In this document: positions 1-6,444 of the stretch, piece by piece
Position numbering within the stretch: position 1 is the first letter of the stretch
Layout of the letters: each line of letters opens with the position of its first letter
Origin: Microcoleaceae cyanobacterium UBA9251
GTDB taxonomy: Bacteria > Cyanobacteriota > Cyanobacteriia > Cyanobacteriales > Microcoleaceae
Assembly: GCA_003542015.1 (NCBI GenBank)
Contig: DPLL01000505.1
Coordinates: 1 to 12,489 of the forward strand
DNA: 12,489 nt
Direction: 5' to 3'
Program-made: the position numbers and the translations under genes
Notes under the pieces: generated by a model
Told to the model about the DNA's origin: nothing
Seen by the model: only the letters and a program-made list of their open reading frames with translations
The model's database searches: none

Positions 1-37
1 CTAATTACTATAATCTCTTTTACCAGAAAGTTGGGTA

Positions 38-64
38 AAAGCCCCGTCCTTCTAGGACGGCTTT
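38..64. other. Hairpin near window edge (terminator or IS200/IS605-type end)
   Basis: CCGTCCT at 44-50 pairs with AGGACGG at 54-60 around a TCT loop. The outer AAAG (38-41) pairs with CTTT (61-64) across a two-base bulge. A second small hairpin follows (AAACTT 73-78 with AAGTTT 86-91). The first could be the terminator of a gene lying off the window, or a subterminal palindrome of an IS200/IS605-type element whose other end is the hairpin at 431-451. The sequence alone does not decide. Confidence 0.4.
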
Positions 65-170
65 AATCCTCTAAACTTCTTTCAAAAGTTTCCAAGTTAA
101 TACCACAGGTAGAATAACCGCTAGCAGAAATGGATAATCCACCCCAAAATGATTGGCTAGAAAATAATAA

Positions 171-452
171 TGGTTAGTGGGTGGCGAGAACCACGATAAA
201 CATAGCCAGGGTAGTCAACGCACACCCACAACCAGAAAAATTAAGAACTTGCTAGTCAAGTGTACCGTGGGGCACACGGAAACAAGGGGAGCAATCCTCT
301 AAAGCTTGGGGAGATCAGCCCTCTGGGATTGTCTAAGTTAGGCTCGGGACTTTGTTCTATCGAACGGGTTTTTGGTTTAAGTAATGCCGCAAGGATAGGC
401 AATTTAAAGGTGTATCGGTGAACCAAGAATCCCCGTACCGACCGGGCGGGGG
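171..452 (+). ncRNA. Candidate structured RNA, IscB/HEARO omega-RNA-like, without its nuclease gene
   Basis: No protein gene is credible here, but the stretch is full of nested helices. The longest pairs TGGTT-A-GTGGGTG-GCG (171-186) with CGC-A-CACCCAC-AACCA (219-234): about 15 base pairs with one unpaired A on each side. Then come CCGTG/CACGG (265-269 with 275-279), a GCAA-capped hairpin (285-300), CTTGG with CTAAG (about 305-337), GTTC/GAAC around 355-366, and a GC-rich end hairpin CCCCG/CGGGG (431-435 with 447-451) followed by TGTCAA. A run of hairpins ending in a GC-rich palindrome plus a short TGTCAA tail resembles, from memory, the omega RNA (HEARO) of IscB loci and the right ends of IS200/IS605 elements in cyanobacteria. 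No IscB or TnpB reading frame lies on either side in the window. The strand is inferred from the position of the end hairpin. The helices are seen; the family assignment is tentative. Confidence 0.45.
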
Positions 453-499
453 CTGTCAATTGGTATTTGCTCAATCACAATCAGGAGACTACATATCAT

Positions 500-1192
500 A
501 TGCCACAGCTTGAGGCCAGCCCAGCAATTGACTTTCAAACCGCAACTTACAAAGATGCTTACAGCCGAATCAACGCGATTGTGATTGAAGGCGAACAAGA
601 AGCTCATGACAATTACCTGACACTGGCCGAAATGTTGGCTGACAAAAAGGAAGAGTTAATAGGCTTGTCCAAGATGGAAAACCGCCACATGAAAGGCTTC
701 CAAGCTTGTGGCAAGAATCTCAAAGTCACGCCAGACATGGTATTTGCCAAGGAGTTCTTTTCCGAACTGCACGAGAATTTCCAAAAAGCCTCTGCCGAAG
801 GTAAGGTTGTAACTTGCTTGCTGATTCAATCGCTAATTATCGAATGTTTTGCGATCGCAGCCTACAACATTTACATCCCCGTCGCCGACGACTTCGCCCG
901 CAAAATCACCGAAGGCGTCGTCAAAGAAGAATACAGCCACCTCAACTTTGGCGAAGTCTGGCTGAACGCTCACTTTGAAGAATCCAAAGCCGAACTCGAA
1001 GCCGCCAACCGCCAAAACTTGCCCATCATCTGGAGACTGCTAAACGATGTCGCAGACGATGCTAAAGTCTTGGGCATGGAAAAAGATGCTTTAATTGAAG
1101 ACTTTATGATTGCCTACGGCGAAGCCCTCGGCAACATTGGCTTTAATAACCGCGACATCATGCGGATGTCAGCACAAGGCCTCGCAGGCTAA
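500..1192 (+). CDS. ado: Aldehyde-deformylating oxygenase (cyanobacterial alkane synthase)
   Basis: This soluble ferritin-like di-iron enzyme converts fatty aldehydes to alkanes or alkenes (mostly C15-C17) and formate, using O2 and reduced ferredoxin. It is the second step of cyanobacterial hydrocarbon synthesis. The 230-residue product matches the family length (about 231). All six metal ligands of the family are at the expected positions: E32, E60, H63, E115, E144 and H147, and the conserved Cys is at 70. The central block from KVVTCLLIQ to EEYSHLNFGEVW is nearly invariant in the family. The ATG at 500 is chosen because AGGAG at 483-487 precedes it and because homologues begin MxQL; the frame stays open upstream to 467 without homology. 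aar, which makes its aldehyde substrate, follows 175 bases later. Nothing looks damaged. Confidence 0.97.
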   Translation: MPQLEASPAIDFQTATYKDAYSRINAIVIEGEQEAHDNYLTLAEMLADKKEELIGLSKMENRHMKGFQACGKNLKVTPDMVFAKEFFSELHENFQKASAEGKVVTCLLIQSLIIECFAIAAYNIYIPVADDFARKITEGVVKEEYSHLNFGEVWLNAHFEESKAELEAANRQNLPIIWRLLNDVADDAKVLGMEKDALIEDFMIAYGEALGNIGFNNRDIMRMSAQGLAG

Positions 1193-1250
1193 TCAATTGG
1201 GAAATAAGGAATGGGATCAAAATTAAAACTTAAAACTTTTAAATTTTCCC

Positions 1251-1351
1251 TTCTTCCTTCTTCCTTCTGACTTCTGACTTCCCGGCGTTACATCCGTTAA
1301 ATCCGTTACAGAATCCGTTGCCGAACTTCCTTCTTCCTTCTTCCTTCTTCC
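1251..1351. repeat. Heptamer repeats in the ado-aar spacer
   Basis: Two blocks of the heptamer TTCTTCC flank a different motif. Block one is two copies at 1251-1264 followed by two TTCTGAC variants (1265-1278). Block two is three perfect copies at 1331-1351. Between them ATCCGTT occurs three times (1292, 1301, 1313) at uneven spacing. Short heptanucleotide tandem repeats (STRRs) are known from filamentous cyanobacteria. The array ends 16 bases before the aar start and leaves no clear Shine-Dalgarno there. Confidence 0.85.
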
Positions 1352-1367
1352 TTTATTTGACAACTTA

Positions 1368-2390
1368 ATGTTTGGTTTAATCGGTCACTTAACCAGCTTA
1401 GAACACGCCCAATCGGTAGCTAAAGAGCTGGGCTATCCAGAATACGCCGATCAAGGTCTCGATTTTTGGTGCAGCGCACCGCCCCAAATAGTTGATACTA
1501 TCACTGTCACTAGCATCACTGGGCAAAAAATAGAAGGCCGCTATGTGGAATCCTGTTTTCTGCCAGAAATGCTAGCCACTCGCCGGATTAAAGCAGCCAC
1601 CCGCAAAATCCTTAATGCGATGGCTCACGCTCAAAAAAACGGGATTAATATCACCGCTTTAGGAGGCTTTTCTTCGATCATTTTTGAAACATTCAACTTG
1701 CAGCAAATTAAGCAAATTCGCAATCTCAAGTTGGACTTTGAGCGATTCACCACTGGTAATACTCATACGGCTTACATCCTCTGCCGCCAAGTAGAACAAG
1801 CAGCCCCCAAATTAGGGATTGAACTGTCAAAAGCTACCGTAGCTGTTTGCGGTGCTACTGGTGATATTGGCAGCGCTGTCTGTCGCTGGCTCAACGTCAA
1901 AACAAACGTAGCAGAATTGTTGCTCATTGCCCGCGACAAAGAACGCTTGCAAGACTTGCAGACAGAATTGGGGCGAGGCAAAATTATGGGCTTGGAAGAA
2001 GCCCTGCCCCAAGCTGATATTGTCGTCTGGGTAGCGAGTATGCCGAAGGGAGTAGAAATTAACCCCTCTACATTGAAGCAACCCTGTTTGCTAATTGACG
2101 GCGGCTATCCCAAAAATCTGGCAACTCAGGTTCAGCATCCCGAAATTTATGTACTCAATGGAGGCATTGTGGAGCATTCCCTCGATATTGAGTGGAAAAT
2201 CATGAAGATTGTCAATATGGATGTACCGGGAAGACAGTTGTTTGCCTGTTTTGCGGAATCCATGCTGCTGGAATTTGAAAAGTTGTACACCAATTTTTCT
2301 TGGGGACGCAATCAAATTACGGTGGAAAAGATGGAGCAAATCGGTGAGATTTCTGTTAAACACGGTTTCCGACCTTTGATGTCATTTTGA
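1368..2390 (+). CDS. aar: Long-chain fatty acyl-[acyl carrier protein] reductase
   Basis: The enzyme reduces acyl-ACP (and acyl-CoA) to a fatty aldehyde with NADPH through a cysteine thioester, feeding the oxygenase encoded upstream. The product is 340 residues, against about 341 in Synechococcus elongatus. The N-terminus MFGLIGHLTSLE is the family signature and fixes the start. A Rossmann NADPH loop, GATGDIGSA, is at 162-170. The catalytic cysteine is C294 in LFACFAE. Further conserved blocks are FERFTTGNTHTAY (124-136), LIDGGYPKNL (242-251) and NFSWGRNQIT near the C-terminus. No good Shine-Dalgarno is visible; the upstream spacer is a heptamer array. In related genomes, as I recall, accA follows directly, whereas here more than 7 kb intervene. 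Confidence 0.97.
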   Translation: MFGLIGHLTSLEHAQSVAKELGYPEYADQGLDFWCSAPPQIVDTITVTSITGQKIEGRYVESCFLPEMLATRRIKAATRKILNAMAHAQKNGINITALGGFSSIIFETFNLQQIKQIRNLKLDFERFTTGNTHTAYILCRQVEQAAPKLGIELSKATVAVCGATGDIGSAVCRWLNVKTNVAELLLIARDKERLQDLQTELGRGKIMGLEEALPQADIVVWVASMPKGVEINPSTLKQPCLLIDGGYPKNLATQVQHPEIYVLNGGIVEHSLDIEWKIMKIVNMDVPGRQLFACFAESMLLEFEKLYTNFSWGRNQITVEKMEQIGEISVKHGFRPLMSF

Positions 2391-2403
2391 TGTGACTGAT
2401 TGC

Positions 2404-2442
2404 GGTTATTGGTTATTTAGGAAAGTTTTTCTGACAATAACC
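2404..2442 (+). terminator. Inverted repeat after aar, possible terminator
   Basis: GGTTATTG (2404-2411) and CAATAACC (2435-2442) form a perfect 8-bp stem with a 23-base loop, starting 13 bases after the aar stop. A TTTTT run begins only 8 bases beyond the stem, so it is not a textbook intrinsic terminator. It may end aar transcription or mark the junction with the inserted region. Confidence 0.3.
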
Positions 2443-2507
2443 AGTAACTTTTTAATGACTGAAAACAGTAGGAATGGACGTTGTTTTTATTAAATACAGG
2501 TGCTTCT

Positions 2508-3179
2508 ATGCCTCTTAATTTAGGGAATCTTTGTTTGCTACCACCCCAGGATTTACTCAGCAGCTACTCATTGAGTCAGCCCGTTGCGATTCAGGTACAT
2601 CAAGCACTAGCGCAATTTCAACAGGCTTTGTCTGGTGAGGAATCTTTGCAGGCTAATATTATCAATGGCGTCTTGCAGCAACTCATCCCAGTGACAGTCA
2701 TTCCCCTGGCGAAAGAGTTCTCGACTGACACTAACCTGAAGTACCAGCAAGTTCAAGAATTTGACCGCTATATGGAAGTCCAACACGTTAAAGCTGAAGA
2801 ACCTGCTAAGTTAATAGTTACGAGCCTGTTCAGAGCTTATTTAGGTTTTTTAGAAATCAGTATAGGTCTTACTTTTAATCCTAACCAAGCCTCTGTTAAA
2901 TCTGGATTTAAAACTTATGCTTTTCTCTTAAGAAGAGCGTTCGGATTAGACAAATACAATTTAATTAATAATATTGACATCGAGAGTTTAACTAATTCTC
3001 ATCCAAGTTTAAATATCGATATAAACCCAACTCTTTCTCCGCTTCATGTCTGGAAGAAAGGACATTGGGTATTTTTAGTGTTTAGTCAAGCGTTAATTAT
3101 CAGTTTAAATCGCTTTGTTGCTGCCATTTGGAACGACCAACTCGACCAAGCAAAAGTTGAGTTAGAAACAACTACTTAA
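2508..3179 (+). CDS. Hypothetical protein, 5' open part of an interrupted gene
   Basis: An open frame of 223 residues begins at ATG 2508 (MPLNLG), preceded by a weak CAGGTG; an in-frame TTG at 2481 is a less likely start. I do not recognise the family. The sequence looks like a soluble, mainly helical protein, with a hydrophobic helical stretch near residues 105-125 (FRAYLGFLEISIGLTF) and another near 183-204 (WVFLVFSQALIISLNRFVAA). No signal peptide or catalytic motif is obvious. It stops at TAA 3177-3179, but the same frame continues with protein-like sequence into the next open segment, so this is probably the N-terminal part of a longer ancestral protein. It lies just downstream of aar and outside the tight cassette that starts at 3860. 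Confidence 0.5.
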   Translation: MPLNLGNLCLLPPQDLLSSYSLSQPVAIQVHQALAQFQQALSGEESLQANIINGVLQQLIPVTVIPLAKEFSTDTNLKYQQVQEFDRYMEVQHVKAEEPAKLIVTSLFRAYLGFLEISIGLTFNPNQASVKSGFKTYAFLLRRAFGLDKYNLINNIDIESLTNSHPSLNIDINPTLSPLHVWKKGHWVFLVFSQALIISLNRFVAAIWNDQLDQAKVELETTT

Positions 3180-3260
3180 CTTATGTATGCATCGGGGGCA
3201 GCAATGAAATTAACTGGCAACTTTACTAGATAGAAATATGAAAGTGAAATTCGTCCTACT

Positions 3261-3680
3261 ATGACTATTGGCAATCCCCAGTCGTTAGTACAGTCAGAGA
3301 ATTTAAGTGGGTTAATGATGTGGGATCACGATTATCTAATTAATATCATTTGTAAGCAAAAACTATTGCCCATCCTGAAAACTCTACCTAGCATCCTCGA
3401 AGTCGAACACGAAAATTTTGTCCGAGCTTATAAATGGGGAATATCCGATGGACACAAGAGTATTTGTGCAGAATTTGGTGGAGGTGACATCGGGTCTTTG
3501 ATAGCTGCTTCTGAAAGTAGTGCCGCTATCAAAACTTTGGAAAAATTTGAACATAGTCGGGTTAAACTACTAGACCCTATGGGTATAGTAAAGGATTCCT
3601 GTCCGCTAAATTTAGACTCTGAGAGCAAAGACTTCTCTGCAAAGGATGCCATCGAAGATTCTTCGCTTCGCTCAGAATGA
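3261..3680 (+). CDS. Hypothetical protein, 3' open part of an interrupted gene
   Basis: The frame is open for 139 residues from ATG 3261. There is no convincing ribosome site, and an internal ATG pair at 3315 is an alternative. The first half (LSGLMMWDHDYL, then YKWGISDGHKSICAEFGGGDIGSLI) looks like a conserved domain, but I cannot name the family. The last dozen codons (ending EDSSLRSE) are encoded by an interspersed repeat, so the C-terminus is probably not native. The reading frame is that of the preceding open segment, separated only by TAA 3177 and TAG 3231, which suggests a remnant rather than an independent gene. Whether it is translated is unknown. Confidence 0.4.
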   Translation: MTIGNPQSLVQSENLSGLMMWDHDYLINIICKQKLLPILKTLPSILEVEHENFVRAYKWGISDGHKSICAEFGGGDIGSLIAASESSAAIKTLEKFEHSRVKLLDPMGIVKDSCPLNLDSESKDFSAKDAIEDSSLRSE

Positions 3681-3766
3681 CAATTTTAAGCAGTTGTTAG
3701 TTCTGTAGGGTGCGTCGCTGTGAGATATTCAATGGAACTTGCAGATTGTTGATGGCGACGCACCTT
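3656..3766. repeat. Interspersed palindromic repeats downstream of the broken gene
   Basis: Two repeat-like units lie side by side. The first (3656-3682) contains CTTCGCTTCGCTCAGAATGA, with ATTCT (3658-3662) pairing AGAAT (3675-3679); strings like this recur in many bacterial genomes. The second is an inverted repeat, GGTGCGTCGC (3709-3718) and GCGACGCACC (3755-3764), flanked by TAG/CTA and shaped like a small MITE. The first unit supplies the last codons of the preceding frame. The rest of the gap to 3859 shows only a short GGAG/CTCC hairpin (3800-3816). Confidence 0.6.
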
Positions 3767-3859
3767 ACCTACTCAGTGTTTAACGAACAATGACATCATG
3801 GAGTTTATTTATCTCCACCTACTTAAACAACGTATAAATTCACCACAGGATGCAAACAA

Positions 3860-5218
3860 ATGACATTAGAAAAAGCAAGTTTGGGATTACTTCAAGAAGC
3901 ACTAGCAAGACTAGAAGAAGGTTTTGACAGCTTACCGAAATTCGATCGCGATCCTAACCTAGATGCGATGCGAACCGTGCTGTTAGAAGTCGCCGAGAGA
4001 ATGCAAGACAATTATCCTTATCCCCATCCTCTCTATGTTGGGCAAATGCTCAAACCTCCCACAGAAATTGCCCGTCTTGCATATATGTTATCCCTTTGGA
4101 TTAATCCTAATAATCATGCCCTTGATGGTGGGCGGGCCAGTTCGGCAATGGAGAAGGAAGCAGTGGCAGAAATTGCCAAAATGTTCGGTTGGGAAACTCA
4201 TTTAGGCCATCTGTCCAGTGGCGGAACAATGGCGAATTTAGAAGCTTTGTGGGTGGCAGGAAATTTACAACCAAACAAAAAAATTGTCGCCTCTAGTCAG
4301 TCACACTATACCCATTCCAGAATTTGTGGAGTGCTTCGCATTCCCTTTCAATCTGTTCCCTGTGACAGTAGTAATAGGATGGATATAGCCGCCCTGAAAA
4401 AACTTCTACAAGAAGATGATATTGGCACAGTTGTTGTTACTATTGGGACGACAGCAACGGGTTCTGTCGATCCGCTACCTGATATTCTCGAACTACAGGC
4501 GAGCTATGGATTCCGTATCCATGCAGATACCGCCTACGGTGGTTACTTTATGTTGATAGATAATCTTGATGATTCAACTAGAGCCGCTTTTGACTGTCTC
4601 AAACAAGTTGATTCTATTGTTGTTGATCCGCACAAACATGGACTCCAACCTTACGGTTGTGGTTGTATTCTTTTCAAAGATCCTTCTGTTGGGAAACTTT
4701 ATAAACATGATTCACCTTATACTTATTTTAGTTCTGAAGAACTGCATTTAGGTGAAATTAGCCTGGAATGTTCCAGAGCCGGTTCATCTGCGGTAGCACT
4801 GTGGGCAACTCAACGGTTACTACCTCTAATTCCAGGCGGTGAATTTGCTGGTTATTTGAGTAAGTCGCGAACAGCAGCACTGACTCTTTTTGAGAAACTG
4901 CAAAATGATCCACGATTTGTGGTAGCTTTCCCGCCAGAATTGGACATTGTTGTTTGGGTTGTAAAATCTCAGAGTGCGAGTGAATCTTCCCGACTAGCAA
5001 AGAAGATTTTTAACGCAGCGGCACAGGAAAACCTCCATCTAGCTCTCGCTAATCTGCCGAAAGAGCTATTTCTAGAGACTGGAGAAGGAATCAATTGGGA
5101 TCAAGAATCTATTACCTGTCTGCGTTCTTGTTTGATGAAACCGGAACATTTAGATTGGATAGATAGTATTTGGCAAACACTTGACTTAGTAACGACTAAG
5201 GTGATGCATGAAGTTTAA
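3860..5218 (+). CDS. PLP-dependent group II amino-acid decarboxylase
   Basis: This is a fold-type I PLP enzyme of the group II decarboxylase family (glutamate, aromatic amino acid, histidine and MfnA-type decarboxylases), 452 residues. Visible motifs are LSSGGTMANLEAL (118-130, phosphate binding), H149 in SQSHYTHS (stacks on PLP), HADTAYGG (221-228, with D223 binding the pyridine nitrogen) and VDPHKHG (255-261, with K259 as the Schiff-base lysine), followed by SRAGSSAVALWA (305-316). It releases CO2 from an L-amino acid to give an amine; the substrate is not readable by eye. The ATG at 3860 has AGGA nine bases upstream. Its end overlaps the exporter start by 11 bases, so the two are translationally coupled. 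With panD and a beta-alanine-type adenylation domain downstream, I infer that it supplies the amine partner. An aspartate decarboxylase role, making beta-alanine directly, is the main alternative. Confidence 0.9.
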   Translation: MTLEKASLGLLQEALARLEEGFDSLPKFDRDPNLDAMRTVLLEVAERMQDNYPYPHPLYVGQMLKPPTEIARLAYMLSLWINPNNHALDGGRASSAMEKEAVAEIAKMFGWETHLGHLSSGGTMANLEALWVAGNLQPNKKIVASSQSHYTHSRICGVLRIPFQSVPCDSSNRMDIAALKKLLQEDDIGTVVVTIGTTATGSVDPLPDILELQASYGFRIHADTAYGGYFMLIDNLDDSTRAAFDCLKQVDSIVVDPHKHGLQPYGCGCILFKDPSVGKLYKHDSPYTYFSSEELHLGEISLECSRAGSSAVALWATQRLLPLIPGGEFAGYLSKSRTAALTLFEKLQNDPRFVVAFPPELDIVVWVVKSQSASESSRLAKKIFNAAAQENLHLALANLPKELFLETGEGINWDQESITCLRSCLMKPEHLDWIDSIWQTLDLVTTKVMHEV

Positions 5219-6398
5219 ACCTAACGACCTAGGCTTCACCATAATCCTTGGCGTACTGGCTGCACTGCTACCGCTATCAATAGATATGGGATTACCAGCA
5301 TTTCCTGCCATTGGTACTTCACTAAATGCCTCTCCTGCTGCTGTAGGACTAACACTCAGTCTATTTATGGCTGGCTATGCTATATCGCAACTCGCCTTTG
5401 GTCCATTGTCCGATCGCTACGGGCGAAAACCGGTCTTACTCGCAGGTTGCGGACTCTTTGCCTTTGCTAGTGCTGCTTGTGCGATCGCCCCATCAATTAA
5501 TTCCCTCGTGGCTTGGCGTTTTTTTCAGGGTGCCGGTGCTGGTGCTGGTATGACGCTGATGCTGGCAATGGTTCGCGATCTGTTTGAAGGTGCTACTGCT
5601 CGCGTCCAACTTTCCTATATTAGTCTAGCGATCAACATAGCACCAATCATTGCACCAACAATTGGTGTGGGAATATTGGCGATCGCTAATTGGCGATCTA
5701 TCTATGGGTTATTAGCTGTAGGAGGGCTGATACTTTTACTAGCTATTGCACTCGGACTGGATGAGTCAATTAAAAGTCGGGATCTAAATGCTATCAAACC
5801 ACATCGGCTAATCGGAAATTATCTGCGTGTTCTTAATAACCGAGTTTTTATTGGATATGCTCTTGTCGATGCACTCAGTTTTGGATGTCTGTTTGCTTAC
5901 GTTGCAGCTTCATCACTTGTAATGATCAATGTTCTAGGTATATCAACAACAACTTATGGGTTGATCTTTGCTTTAACTGGTATTGGTATTGTAGCTGGAT
6001 CTTTTCTGAGTGGACTACTGAACAATCGTGGTGTACCATCATCACGATTGCTTGGCTTTGGGTTGGTAATTTCTGCCACCTCAGCGATTACACTTGTATT
6101 AGTTTCGATGACTGGTGCTGCTCAGTTACTTACACTATTACCTCTGCTGATAATTAACACCTTTTGTTATGGGCTAATCGCACCTAATGCTATCCATCAT
6201 GCACTTGAATCAGTAGAAGATACTGCTGGTAGTGCCGCCGCATCGATCGGCTTTTTGGAGATGTTGGGTGGTTCCTTAGCAAGTGTCCTAGTTAGCTTTT
6301 TGTTTGATGGACACACCGTAAATGTCATGTCTGAGGTAATGGCGTTATTTGCGATCGCTTCCCTTGCGACATATAGTCAAGTGCGATTTAACAAATAA
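5208..6398 (+). CDS. MFS efflux transporter, Bcr/CflA (DHA1) type
   Basis: This integral inner-membrane proton antiporter has 396 residues and the hydrophobic pattern of 12 transmembrane helices. Marks of the DHA1 drug-efflux group are an acidic residue in helix 1 (D26 in LPLSIDMGLPAFP), motif A GPLSDRYGRKP (65-75), the helix 4 motif RFFQGAGAGAG (104-114), and motif C in helix 5, NIAPIIAPTIG (143-153), typical of exporters. Bcr/CflA members export small drugs, amino acids and small peptides. The ATG at 5208 overlaps the decarboxylase end by 11 bases, and 46 bases separate its stop from the NRPS-like start. I infer that it exports the cassette product or the free amine. Three HIP1 octamers (5481, 5679, 6351) lie inside it. 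Confidence 0.9.
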   Translation: MKFKPNDLGFTIILGVLAALLPLSIDMGLPAFPAIGTSLNASPAAVGLTLSLFMAGYAISQLAFGPLSDRYGRKPVLLAGCGLFAFASAACAIAPSINSLVAWRFFQGAGAGAGMTLMLAMVRDLFEGATARVQLSYISLAINIAPIIAPTIGVGILAIANWRSIYGLLAVGGLILLLAIALGLDESIKSRDLNAIKPHRLIGNYLRVLNNRVFIGYALVDALSFGCLFAYVAASSLVMINVLGISTTTYGLIFALTGIGIVAGSFLSGLLNNRGVPSSRLLGFGLVISATSAITLVLVSMTGAAQLLTLLPLLIINTFCYGLIAPNAIHHALESVEDTAGSAAASIGFLEMLGGSLASVLVSFLFDGHTVNVMSEVMALFAIASLATYSQVRFNK

Positions 6399-6444
6399 AC
6401 ATCTCCGAAAAACAATTAAATTGTGGTATGGAAATCTAAAAAAG

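Larger units (their letters stand above)
2508..3680 (+). pseudogene. Probable single ancestral gene broken by two in-frame stops
   Basis: The open segments 2508-3179 and 3261-3680 are in the same reading frame. Only two stop codons separate them: TAA at 3177 and TAG at 3231. Translation between and after the stops is protein-like (LMYASGAAMKLTGNFTR, stop, KYESEIRPTM) and runs into the second segment with no indel. The undamaged protein would have about 390 residues. TAG from CAG and TAA from CAA, each one substitution, would explain the break. The C-terminal codons fall in an interspersed repeat, so the native 3' end may also be lost. Readthrough or sequencing error cannot be excluded. The family is not recognised. 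Confidence 0.6.

Noticed and set aside
256..474. Minus-strand open frame of 72 codons in the structured RNA region
   Set aside because: The composition is not protein-like, no ribosome site precedes it, and the RNA helices explain the sequence better.
3833..3838. TATAAA before the decarboxylase as a -10 box
   Set aside because: Transcription would start at or just before the ribosome site at 3847-3850, leaving almost no leader, and no -35 match is seen at the right distance.
6349..6444. Longer NRPS-like start at 6349
   Set aside because: It lies inside the exporter gene in another frame, and the added 32 residues do not resemble an A-domain N-terminus. ATG 6445 begins where the domain does.
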